This document shows, in pieces, positions 24,594 to 31,432 of a stretch of DNA of 34,440 nucleotides. A program made the position numbers and the translations under genes. Origin of the DNA: Streptomyces sp. OR43 (GTDB lineage Bacteria > Actinomycetota > Actinomycetes > Streptomycetales > Streptomycetaceae); the NCBI RefSeq assembly GCF_008042275.1, contig NZ_RDBK01000025.1, positions 247,824 through 282,263 of the forward strand, given 5' to 3'. Position 1 is the stretch's first letter. Each line of letters starts with the position of its first letter. The notes under the pieces are model-generated. The model was not told where the DNA came from. It saw only the letters and a list, made by a program, of their open reading frames with translations, and did no database searches.

Positions 24594-25367
24594 TCAGGAC
24601 ACCTTCTCCGGCCGGGGCGCGGCGCCCCGTGTCGCGAGCATCCCGGCCATGGCCTGCAGCTCGGACTCCTGGCCTTCGACCATGCCCCGGGCCAGCCGCT
24701 TCTCCACCTTCACGGTGCACAGGTCCGCGCAGCCGCGGGCCATGTCGATGCCGCCCTTGTGGTGGTCGGTCATCAGCTGGAGGTACAGGATCCCGGCCTT
24801 CCTGCCGCTGGCCCCGCGGAGCTGTCCGAGCTCGGTACGGGTCGCCATGCCGGGCATGAGGGAGCCGTCATGGGCTTCGTAACCGCCGTCCATACCCGGC
24901 ATCCCGGCCATGTCGTGGCCCGCGTGCTGCCCGGCGGCCATCCAGGCCATCGGTTCCTGCCCGGCGGCCGCCTTCGGCAGCTCCCACAGGTCCAGCCAGC
25001 CGAGCAGCATGCCCCGCTGGTTGGCCTGCGTGTTGGCGATGTCGTACGCGAGGCGGCGTACGTCCTCGTCGTCGGTGCGGTCGCGCACCAGGAAGGACAT
25101 CTCCACGGCCTGCTGATGGTGGACGGCCATGTCGCGGGCGAACCCGGCGTCCGCTGAGCCGGACGCCGGGGCCTGAACGGCGGAGGCGGCGTGCTGCCCG
25201 TCCCCGTCTCCGTCGCCCCGCGCGGAGGCGACGGTCGCGGCCCCCGCGAACAGCAACGCGAGCACGACGGCGGAACCGGCGGCCCACCAGAGGCGCCGGA
25301 CCCCGCCCGCGGCCTGTTCAGCCTTCTCCTCCGCCGCCTCCTCCGTCACCTCTGTCACCTCTGTCAC
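24594..25367 (-). CDS. DUF305 membrane-anchored protein, His/Met-rich
   Basis: The 257-residue product has an acidic start, one hydrophobic segment (about residues 28-48) and an external DUF305 region with two halves, each holding a double His: ARDMAVHHQQAVEMS and QLMTDHHKGGIDMARG. Between them is a His/Met-rich stretch (QHAGHDMAGMPGMDGG and MPGM). DUF305 proteins are often found with copper-handling genes, and these motifs suggest copper or other metal binding; the precise role is unknown. The start is the GTG at 25367, which overlaps the stop of the DUF3105 gene as GTGA, so translation is coupled. Two more GTGs follow in a short repeat and are alternatives. Confidence 0.85.
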   Translation of the reverse strand: MTEVTEVTEEAAEEKAEQAAGGVRRLWWAAGSAVVLALLFAGAATVASARGDGDGDGQHAASAVQAPASGSADAGFARDMAVHHQQAVEMSFLVRDRTDDEDVRRLAYDIANTQANQRGMLLGWLDLWELPKAAAGQEPMAWMAAGQHAGHDMAGMPGMDGGYEAHDGSLMPGMATRTELGQLRGASGRKAGILYLQLMTDHHKGGIDMARGCADLCTVKVEKRLARGMVEGQESELQAMAGMLATRGAAPRPEKVS

Positions 25368-26041
25368 GGAGCCGCCAGTCCGCCGGTGCACGCGGCGCCC
25401 GGCTCGGGCGTCTGCGGGCCCTGCACGTACTTGGCGAAGAACTGCGCCACCCTGCGGTCATCGGCGCTGTCCACCGTGACCTGCTTGCCCCAGGCGCTCA
25501 GCATGATGCTGCCGGCCTGGTCCTTGTACGGGCTCATGAGCGAGTACGGCGTCTTCGCGACCCGCTCGGCCAGCTTGTCCACGTCCGCGGCCGGGGCCTT
25601 GTCCGTGTACGTCACCCACACCGACCCGTGCTCCAGCGCGTGCACGGCGTTCATGTCGGGAATCGACGCTTTGTATACATCGCCGTCGCAGTTCATCCAG
25701 ACGGGGCTGTGGTCACCGCCGACCGGCGGCTTCATCGGGTACGAGACGGTCTCGGTGACGTGGTTGCGGGTCAGCTTCTTCGCGTCCCACGTCTTCTCGC
25801 CCTGGATCGGCCCGTCGGCCAGTTCCTTCTTCTCCGCCTCGGACTGCTCGGCGTTCTTGGCATCGGCGGCCTTCTGGTCGGCCGAGGCCTCCGTCCGGTC
25901 GATGAGTGTGTAGGCGCCGAAGCTGACGAGACCTGCGACGACGACGGCGCTGAGGCTTATGACCAGCACACGGGTGCGACGGTCACGCGCGCGGTCGGCC
26001 TTGCGCATCTGCTCTATGCGGGTCCTGCGGTCGAAGCTCAT
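25364..26041 (-). CDS. DUF3105 membrane-anchored protein
   Basis: The 225-residue product has a basic N-terminus (DRRTRIEQMRKADRARDRRT), one membrane helix at about residues 25-45 and an external domain with DUF3105 features: PPVGGDHSPVWMNCDGDVY, ALEHGSVWVTY and a C-terminal PGAACTGG. The conserved His and Cys could bind metal or form a disulphide; function is not known. The ATG at 26041 follows AGAAGGA at nine bases. It is the first gene of a coupled pair with DUF305 and is divergent from glnA2 across 243 bases. Confidence 0.88.
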   Translation of the reverse strand: MSFDRRTRIEQMRKADRARDRRTRVLVISLSAVVVAGLVSFGAYTLIDRTEASADQKAADAKNAEQSEAEKKELADGPIQGEKTWDAKKLTRNHVTETVSYPMKPPVGGDHSPVWMNCDGDVYKASIPDMNAVHALEHGSVWVTYTDKAPAADVDKLAERVAKTPYSLMSPYKDQAGSIMLSAWGKQVTVDSADDRRVAQFFAKYVQGPQTPEPGAACTGGLAAP

Positions 26042-26217
26042 GTCGTGGGTCCTTCTGCGAAGGGGCGATGAGAGGACGGAACGGGTCGGGAAACCGGTGC
26101 GCGCGGGGCAGTTGCGAGGCCGCCGCACCCCGTACGCACCATGGCCGACGATCGTAGTGGGTGGCCGAGTGCTCCATCTCACGTCGGGTGCGTAATCTGG
26201 GTGAAATCCGGGGTCGT

Positions 26218-26223
26218 GATACT
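26218..26223 (+). promoter_or_regulatory. Possible -10 box of glnA2
   Basis: GATACT (preceded by T) is the best -10 match in the 243-base divergent gap, about 62 bases before the ATG. No strong -35 is seen, and no clear GlnR-type site (a GTnAC motif pair) was noticed. The gap otherwise shows nothing certain. Confidence 0.35.
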
Positions 26224-26284
26224 GGACTCTCCCCCTTACCCCGGGCGGTGGTGCACGGACCGTCTGAACTGCAAGGATGTGGCT

Positions 26285-27646
26285 ATGGACAAGCAGCAGG
26301 AATTCGTCCTCAGGACGCTTGAGGAGCGCGACATCCGGTTCGTCCGGCTGTGGTTCACCGACGTGCTCGGTTACCTCAAGTCCGTGGCCGTGGCCCCCGC
26401 CGAGCTGGAACAGGCGTTTGACGAGGGAATCGGCTTCGACGGCTCCGCCATCGAGGGTTTCGCCCGGGTGTACGAGTCGGACATGATCGCCAAGCCGGAC
26501 CCGGGCACGTTCCAGATCCTGCCCTGGCGCGCGGAGGCCCCCGGCACGGCCCGGATGTTCTGCGACATCCTGATGCCCGACGGCTCGCCGTCCTTCGCCG
26601 ACCCGCGCTACGTGCTCAAGCGCATCCTGGCCAAGACCTCCGACCTGGGATTCACCTTCTACACCCACCCGGAGATCGAGTTCTTCCTGCTGAAGAACAA
26701 GCCGGTCGACGGCACCCGCCCCACCCCCGCGGACAGCTCCGGCTACTTCGACCACACCCCGCAGAACGTCGGCATGGACTTCCGCCGCCAGGCGATCACC
26801 ATGCTCGAATCCATGGGCATCTCGGTCGAGTTCAGCCACCACGAGGGCGCTCCGGGCCAGCAGGAGATCGACCTGCGCTACGCCGACGCGCTCTCCACGG
26901 CCGACAACATCATGACCTTCCGCCTGGTCATGAAGCAGGTCGCGCTGGAGCAGGGCGTGCAGGCCACCTTCATGCCGAAGCCGTTCTCGGAGTACCCCGG
27001 CTCGGGCATGCACACCCACCTCTCCCTCTTCGAGGGCGACCGCAACGCGTTCTACGAGTCCGGCGCCGAGTACCAGCTCTCCAAGGTCGGCCGGTCCTTC
27101 ATCGCGGGTCTGCTCAAGCACGCCGCGGAGATCTCCGCCGTCACCAACCAGTGGGTCAACTCCTACAAGCGCATCTGGGGCGGCTCCTCCCGCGCCGCGG
27201 GCGCCGGCGGCGAGGCCCCCTCGTACATCTGCTGGGGCCACAACAACCGCTCCGCGCTGATCCGCGTTCCCATGTACAAGCCCGGCAAGACCGGCTCGGC
27301 CCGCGTCGAGGTCCGCTCCATCGACTCCGGCGCCAACCCCTACCTGACGTACGCGGTGCTCCTGGCCGCGGGCCTCAAGGGCATCGAGGAGGGCTACGAG
27401 CTCCCGGCCGGCGCCGACGACGACGTCTGGGCCCTGTCCGACGCCGAGCGCCGCGCGATGGGCATCGAGCCGCTGCCGCAGAACCTGGGCGAGGCGATCG
27501 CGCTGATGGAGAAGAGCGAACTGGTCGCCGAGACGCTCGGCGAGCACGTCTTCGACTTCTTCCTGCGCAACAAGAAGCAGGAGTGGGAGGAGTACCGCAG
27601 CGAGGTCACGGCCTTCGAGCTGAAGGCACTGCTGCCGGTGCTGTAG
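26285..27646 (+). CDS. glnA2: Glutamine synthetase-like ligase GlnA2 (probable gamma-glutamylpolyamine synthetase)
   Basis: The 453-residue product is a full GS type I fold: EERDIRFVRLWFTDVLGYLK, GIGFDGSAIEGF with the catalytic Asp52, HPEIEFFLL, HHEGAPGQQEIDLRY, MPKPFSEYPGSGMHTHLSL, NSYKRIW and HNNRSALIRVP. It lacks the adenylylation loop of true GS: where GS has NLY it reads DDDVWALSDAERR with no Tyr. The Asp loop reads FDGSA rather than FDGSS. In S. coelicolor the matching gene near glnE and nadE is glnA2, reported to act on polyamines; by analogy this enzyme probably glutamylates polyamines rather than ammonia. AAGGA lies seven to eight bases before the ATG. Confidence 0.85.
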   Translation: MDKQQEFVLRTLEERDIRFVRLWFTDVLGYLKSVAVAPAELEQAFDEGIGFDGSAIEGFARVYESDMIAKPDPGTFQILPWRAEAPGTARMFCDILMPDGSPSFADPRYVLKRILAKTSDLGFTFYTHPEIEFFLLKNKPVDGTRPTPADSSGYFDHTPQNVGMDFRRQAITMLESMGISVEFSHHEGAPGQQEIDLRYADALSTADNIMTFRLVMKQVALEQGVQATFMPKPFSEYPGSGMHTHLSLFEGDRNAFYESGAEYQLSKVGRSFIAGLLKHAAEISAVTNQWVNSYKRIWGGSSRAAGAGGEAPSYICWGHNNRSALIRVPMYKPGKTGSARVEVRSIDSGANPYLTYAVLLAAGLKGIEEGYELPAGADDDVWALSDAERRAMGIEPLPQNLGEAIALMEKSELVAETLGEHVFDFFLRNKKQEWEEYRSEVTAFELKALLPVL

Positions 27647-27681
27647 GCGCAGGCCGGCGCCGCTGAGGCGCTTGAGCGTTG

Positions 27682-27716
27682 CTTCGGGCCGACGGTTTCG
27701 TACCGTCGGCCCGAAG
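27682..27716 (+). terminator. Strong glnA2 terminator
   Basis: A perfect 15-bp stem (27682-27696 with 27702-27716) and 5-base loop TTCGT lie 35 bases after the glnA2 stop and are followed by TCGTTCC. Confidence 0.85.
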
Positions 27717-27791
27717 TCGTTCCGGTCGGCTTCCCGCCGGAACGCGGTCTTCGGGGCGCGTGCCCAGGGTGCGATCCGCGGCCGCACCACT

Positions 27792-27808
27792 ACTGACTAT
27801 TCGTCAGT
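27792..27808. promoter_or_regulatory. Palindromic operator ACTGAC-TATTC-GTCAGT
   Basis: Two perfect 6-bp arms around five bases end 20 bases before the ATG of the oxidoreductase gene. It suits a TetR-family dimer; the convergent TetR gene just downstream of the oxidoreductase is the likely partner. Confidence 0.65.
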
Positions 27809-27828
27809 TCTCTGCGATGCTCCGCGCC

Positions 27829-29070
27829 ATGGCGGATGGACCGGGAACGAATGAACCCACCGGAGAGGCACCCCGCGGCGCCCCGGACGTGCTGGCACCG
27901 GCCCGGCTCGGGCCGCTCCGGTTGCGTAACCGGGTCATCAAGGCCGCGACCTTCGAGGGCGTCACGCCCGACGCGCTGGTCACCCAGGAGCTCATCGACT
28001 ACCACCTGCGCCCCGCCGAGGGCGGGGTGGCCATGACCACCGTGGCGTACTGTGCCGTGGCCCCGGAAGGCCGCACCGAGCGGCGTCAGCTGTGGATGCG
28101 GCCCGAGGCGCTGCCCGGGCTGCGCAGGCTGACGGAGGCGGTGCACGGTACCGGGGCGGCCGTGTCCGCGCAGCTCGGCCACGCCGGCCCGGTGGCCGAC
28201 GGGCGGTCCAACGGGGTCGCGTCCCTCGCCCCGATGGCGGGGTTCAACGCGCTGAGCATGCGCCGTAACAAGGCGGCCACCGCCGAGGACATCGACCGGG
28301 TCATCAAGGCCCACGCGGAGGCGGCCCTTCTCGCGGCCGAGGCCGGGTTCGACGCCGTGGAGATCCATCTCGGCCACAACTACCTGGCCAGCGCCTTCCT
28401 CAGCCCCCGGCTGAACCGCCGCACCGACGCCTTCGGCGGCTCCCTGCGCGCCCGCGCCGCCGTCGCGCTGGGCGTCACCCGGGCGGTGCGCGACGCCCTC
28501 GGCGACCGGCTCGCCATCACCGCCAAGCTGAACATGAAAGACGGGGCGCCCGGCGGCCTCACCGTGGACGACAGCCTCCAGGTCGCCCGCTGGCTGGAGG
28601 AGGACGGCAGTGTCGACGCCCTCGAACTGACCGCGGGAAGCTCCCTGTTGAACCCGATGTACCTGTTCCGCGGCGGCGCCCCCGTCGCCGGGTTCGCGGC
28701 CAACTTCCCGCTTCCGCAGCGCCTCGCGATCCGGGCGGTGGGGCGCGCGGTGTTCCGTACGTATCCCTACCGCCCGCTGTACCTGCTCGAATCCGCCCGG
28801 CAGTTCCGCGCCGCGCTCGGCCTGCCGCTCATCCTGCTCGGCGGGGTCACCGACCGGGAGGGCATGGACCGGGGCATGGCGGAGGGCTTCGAGTTCGTCG
28901 CGATGGCCCGCGCTCTGCTGCGCGAGCCCGACCTGCTGCACCGCAGCGGGCGCGACGCCGCCACCCGCTCGCAGTGCATCCACTGCAACCGCTGCATGCC
29001 CACCATCTACACGGGGACCCACTGCCCGCTGGTCGGGGAAGAGGGAGAGGGCGGGTACGGGAGGAACTGA
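27829..29070 (+). CDS. NADH:flavin oxidoreductase, old yellow enzyme family
   Basis: This 413-residue FMN-dependent enzyme of TIM-barrel type has LAPARLGPLRLRNRVIKAATFEG, AQLGHAG, the substrate-binding HLGHNYLASAFLSP followed by RRTDAFGGS, and LILLGGVTDR near the phosphate site. The end QCIHCNRCMPTIYTGTHC holds four Cys (CX2CX2CX8C), similar to the 4Fe-4S motif of 2,4-dienoyl-CoA reductases, although the FAD/NAD domain that follows it there is missing. It probably reduces an activated double bond of a foreign or metabolic enone. ATGs at 27817 and 27829 are both possible. The operator upstream suggests repression lifted by its substrate. Confidence 0.88.
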   Translation: MADGPGTNEPTGEAPRGAPDVLAPARLGPLRLRNRVIKAATFEGVTPDALVTQELIDYHLRPAEGGVAMTTVAYCAVAPEGRTERRQLWMRPEALPGLRRLTEAVHGTGAAVSAQLGHAGPVADGRSNGVASLAPMAGFNALSMRRNKAATAEDIDRVIKAHAEAALLAAEAGFDAVEIHLGHNYLASAFLSPRLNRRTDAFGGSLRARAAVALGVTRAVRDALGDRLAITAKLNMKDGAPGGLTVDDSLQVARWLEEDGSVDALELTAGSSLLNPMYLFRGGAPVAGFAANFPLPQRLAIRAVGRAVFRTYPYRPLYLLESARQFRAALGLPLILLGGVTDREGMDRGMAEGFEFVAMARALLREPDLLHRSGRDAATRSQCIHCNRCMPTIYTGTHCPLVGEEGEGGYGRN

Positions 29071-29075
29071 AGCCT

Positions 29076-29654
29076 TCAGGCGAAGCTCCGGCCCATCTCG
29101 TCCAGGACCTCGTCGATCACCTCGACCGGCTCCCGGGCCAGGTCCTCCTCGATCCACATCCGCATCGCGATCCGCAGCGAGGACAGGAACGCCGCCGCGA
29201 GGACCACGGGGCGGACCGGGGTCCGGCGGGCGGCCACGGCCTCCGCCAAATCGCTTTCCAGCGCCGCGTGGTTGGCGAGCTGGCGGGCCAGGAGAGAGGG
29301 GTGGCGCAGGGCGAGCCGGGTACGGACGGCCCATTCGCGTTCCGGTGGTGCGACGCGCACGGCGAACTGCGTCATGGCCGCCCGGAGCGCCGTCCAGGCG
29401 GCCTCCTCGGCGGGACGTTCGCGTACGGCCCTGACGAGCTCCCCGATCTGCTGCTCGTCGCCGTGGAGCAGGGCGTCCTCCTTGCCGGCGAAGTAGTTGG
29501 AGAACGTTCTGCGGGAGATCCCGGCCGCGTCCGCCACGGCCTCCACCGTGAGCTGGTCGAAGCCGTGCTCGACGGTCAGCCGCAACGCCGCTTCGTGCAC
29601 GGCCTGCCGGGTGGCTTCCTTCTTGCGTTCCCGAAGTCCCACAGAGCGCTCCAT
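29076..29654 (-). CDS. TetR-family transcriptional regulator
   Basis: The 192-residue product has the standard TetR helix-turn-helix: RERKKEATRQAVHEAALRL, then AVADAAGISRRTFSNYFAGK. The C-terminal half (RTRLALRHPSLLARQ, IAMRMWIEEDLA) is a generic ligand domain. I chose the ATG at 29654 because a -10 box GATAAT lies seven bases before it (leaderless); an in-frame ATG at 29663 is the alternative. Its stop is five bases from the stop of the convergent oxidoreductase gene. No copy of the 27792 palindrome is seen at its own promoter, so control of the oxidoreductase is inferred from position only. Confidence 0.9.
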   Translation of the reverse strand: MERSVGLRERKKEATRQAVHEAALRLTVEHGFDQLTVEAVADAAGISRRTFSNYFAGKEDALLHGDEQQIGELVRAVRERPAEEAAWTALRAAMTQFAVRVAPPEREWAVRTRLALRHPSLLARQLANHAALESDLAEAVAARRTPVRPVVLAAAFLSSLRIAMRMWIEEDLAREPVEVIDEVLDEMGRSFA

Positions 29655-29661
29655 GACTGCC

Positions 29662-29667
29662 ATTATC
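29662..29667 (-). promoter_or_regulatory. -10 box of the leaderless TetR gene
   Basis: GATAAT on the minus strand (29667-29662) differs from the consensus TATAAT at one base and lies seven bases before the ATG at 29654. Confidence 0.6.
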
Positions 29668-29752
29668 CGTGGCCGGAGCAGGCGGGCGGGACCGGGCCGG
29701 GGCCGTGCTGAGGTAGTGTTTCGCATTCCCGCACGGGGACGTACCGAAGGAG

Positions 29753-29821
29753 GTGGGACCCATTACCGCTGTATCAGGCTGGGTGCTCGCCTCACATGAT
29801 CGCGTGGCCGACCGGACGTAA
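29753..29821 (+). CDS. Possible leader peptide before the methyltransferase gene
   Basis: A short frame ends at TAA 29819-29821. Read from ATT at 29762 it gives 19 codons (ITAVSGWVLASHDRVADRT) and has AAGGAGG eight bases upstream; ATT is a rare start codon. Read from the in-frame GTG at 29753 it gives 22 codons, but then the AAGGAG is too close. It overlaps the hairpin at 29781-29838. Coding is not proven. Confidence 0.25.
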   Translation: MGPITAVSGWVLASHDRVADRT

Positions 29822-29838
29822 CCGGCCGCGGAGCACCC
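29781..29838 (+). promoter_or_regulatory. Structured leader hairpin, possible attenuator
   Basis: The outer stem GGGTGCTC with GAGCACCC (8 bp) encloses an inner stem CGC-GGCCG with CGGCC-GCG carrying a bulge. CGGCGTTTTCCC follows. A -10 box TAGTGT (29714-29719) predicts a transcript start near 29726, so this lies in a leader of roughly 145 bases before the ATG at 29870. Confidence 0.5.
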
Positions 29839-29869
29839 ATCGGCGTTTTCCCGAAAGGCTCTCCGCTCC

Positions 29870-30661
29870 ATGCCGGTCCCGCTGTCACCGCTCACTCTCT
29901 CCTCTCTCGTCACCACCCTCCGCTCCGCCGGCTGTGTCTTCGCCGAGGACGAGGCGGATCTGATCGCCGCCACCGCGGCCGGTCCCGCCGAACTCGCGGC
30001 CATGGTGGAACGGCGCGTCGCCGGACACCCCCTGGAACACGTCCTCGGCTGGGCCGAGTTCAGCGGTCTGCGCATCGCCGTGGACCCCGGAGTCTTCGTC
30101 CCCCGCCGCCGCACCGAGTTCCTGATCCGCCAGGCCGCGGAATTGGCCCCGAGCCCGGCCGTCGTGGTCGACCTCTGCTGCGGCTCGGGCGCACTCGGCG
30201 CCGCCCTCGCCGCCACGCTGGACGGGGTCGAGCTGCACGCCGCCGACGTCGAGCCCGCCGCCGTCCGCTGCGCCCGGCGCAACGTCGGCGAGCGGGGCCG
30301 GGTCTACGAGGGCGACCTCTTCACCCCGCTGCCGGGCTCCCTGCGCGGGCGCGTCGACGTGCTCCTGGCCAACGTGCCGTACGTACCGACGGGCGATGTC
30401 GCCCTGCTGCCCGTCGAGGCGCGCGTCCACGAACCCCTCGTCGCCCTCGACGGAGGCGGCGACGGCCTCGACGTGATGCGCAGGGTGGCCGCCGAGGCGC
30501 CGCGGTGGCTCGTCCCGGGCGGCAGCCTGCTGTGCGAGACCAGCGAACGGCAGGCGGCCCACGCCGGGGAGATCCTGCGGAGCTGCGGACTGCGGCCGCG
30601 CGTGGTCACCTCCGACGAGTGGTACGCCACCGTCGTCATCGGCACCCTGCCGGCCGGCTGA
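29870..30661 (+). CDS. PrmC-related protein-(glutamine-N5) methyltransferase
   Basis: This 263-residue S-adenosylmethionine-dependent methyltransferase is related to PrmC/HemK. The N-terminal helical part (HPLEHVLGWAEFSGLRIAVD, then PRRRTEFL) and the SAM motif VVDLCCGSGALGAAL are typical. The glutamine-binding motif, NPPY in PrmB and PrmC, reads NVPY (LLANVPYVPTG). That N-[VAT]-PY form marks an actinobacterial side family with no known protein substrate, so this is not the release-factor enzyme PrmC itself. GAAAGG lies 11 bases before the ATG. The long structured leader upstream suggests regulation after transcription starts. Confidence 0.85.
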   Translation: MPVPLSPLTLSSLVTTLRSAGCVFAEDEADLIAATAAGPAELAAMVERRVAGHPLEHVLGWAEFSGLRIAVDPGVFVPRRRTEFLIRQAAELAPSPAVVVDLCCGSGALGAALAATLDGVELHAADVEPAAVRCARRNVGERGRVYEGDLFTPLPGSLRGRVDVLLANVPYVPTGDVALLPVEARVHEPLVALDGGGDGLDVMRRVAAEAPRWLVPGGSLLCETSERQAAHAGEILRSCGLRPRVVTSDEWYATVVIGTLPAG

Positions 30662-30719
30662 GCCGGCGCGGCCAGACCTGCTGAGCCGAGGCGGGCAGGC
30701 CGGCTGAGCCTGCGCGGCC
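30652..30719. repeat. 22-bp direct repeat around the methyltransferase stop
   Basis: GGCCGGCTGAGCCGGCGCGG and its last two bases (30652-30673) recur at 30698-30719 with one mismatch. The first copy holds the TGA stop codon, and the second repeats the stop-like CTGAGCC 46 bases later. Confidence 0.75.
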
Positions 30720-30726
30720 GGCACCT

Positions 30727-30755
30727 CGGACGGGCCCGCGCGTTCGGCCCGTCCG
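30727..30755. terminator. Bidirectional terminator between convergent genes
   Basis: A perfect 10-bp stem, CGGACGGGCC with GGCCCGTCCG, and a 9-base loop lie between the methyltransferase and the flavoprotein genes. Confidence 0.75.
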
Positions 30756-30766
30756 GGACGCCCTCC

Positions 30767-31282
30767 TCAGCCGAAGCTCCAGCGCGTCTGCGTGAACGGG
30801 TCGCCCTTCCCGAAGCCGAACACCGTCCGCGGGGAGACCGCGAAGACCTCGGCCCGGTTGCCCTGCGCACCGACGAACCCGCCGTCCGCCACGTCGAAGT
30901 GCCAGTCGGTGCCGTACTTCGTCTCCCACACCTTCGCCAGCCGGGCCAGCCTGTCGTCGTCGGTCACCCGCTCCGCCCGGCCCTCGACCACCACGTCGAG
31001 CCCTTCCGACCACGCGTTGCTCCCGGTCGTGAGGACGACCTCGGCGTTGCCCGCCAGATTGCGGGCCTTGCGTTCCTCGGAGCCCGTACAGAAGTGCAGC
31101 GCGCCCTCCCACCAGACACCGATCAGCGGGGTGACGTGCGGGCGGCCGTCCGGACGGACCGTGCTCAGCCAGTACAGCTCGGCCTCGGACAGCAGCCGCC
31201 GGGCACCGGCCCAGGGGGCGGCCACCGCCCCGGGGCTGCTGTAACGGGGGTCCAGCTCGGCGACGGGTTCGGATGCGGACAT
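30767..31282 (-). CDS. Pyridoxamine-phosphate-oxidase-like split-barrel flavoprotein
   Basis: The 171-residue product fits the split beta-barrel family that binds FMN or F420: AELYWLSTVRPDGRPHVTPL at about residues 34-53, VWWEGALHFCTGSEERKARN, then VVLTTGSNAWSEGLDVVVEG, and a C-terminal RTVFGFGKGDPFTQTRWSF. True pyridoxamine 5'-phosphate oxidase is longer, about 210 residues, so a general reductase or F420-dependent role is more likely; the substrate is unknown. The ATG at 31282 follows GGGAGGA at ideal spacing. It is divergent from glnE with 150 bases between the starts. Confidence 0.88.
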   Translation of the reverse strand: MSASEPVAELDPRYSSPGAVAAPWAGARRLLSEAELYWLSTVRPDGRPHVTPLIGVWWEGALHFCTGSEERKARNLAGNAEVVLTTGSNAWSEGLDVVVEGRAERVTDDDRLARLAKVWETKYGTDWHFDVADGGFVGAQGNRAEVFAVSPRTVFGFGKGDPFTQTRWSFG

Positions 31283-31382
31283 GGTCGGTCCTCCCGGTCG
31301 GGGTTCTGAAAACGATCCTGCCTACGAAGGGGTGACTACGCATGCGCTCCGTACTCATCGGTGCAGGACCGGCACCCCGGAC

Positions 31383-31388
31383 TAAGCT
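31383..31388 (+). promoter_or_regulatory. Possible -10 box of glnE
   Basis: TAAGCT lies about 45 bases before the glnE ATG in the 150-base divergent gap. The -35 region is weak. Nothing else clear is seen in the gap. Confidence 0.4.
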
Positions 31389-31432
31389 CGTAGAACTGGG
31401 TGGTGATCGGGCGGCGAGCAGGAGAGCGCGGA

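Noticed and set aside
25739..25756. TACGAGACGGTCTCG, resembling the 14459-14477 operator
   Set aside because: It lies inside the DUF3105 coding region (VTETVSY), the outer bases do not match, and no promoter is near; probably a coding coincidence.
26141..26284. N-terminal extension of glnA2 from the ATG at 26141
   Set aside because: Covers the promoter region and is unlike any GS N-terminus; the ATG at 26285 matches the family and has a ribosome binding site.
31400..31432. Earlier GTG start for glnE
   Set aside because: No ribosome binding site, whereas AGGAGA precedes the ATG at 31433.
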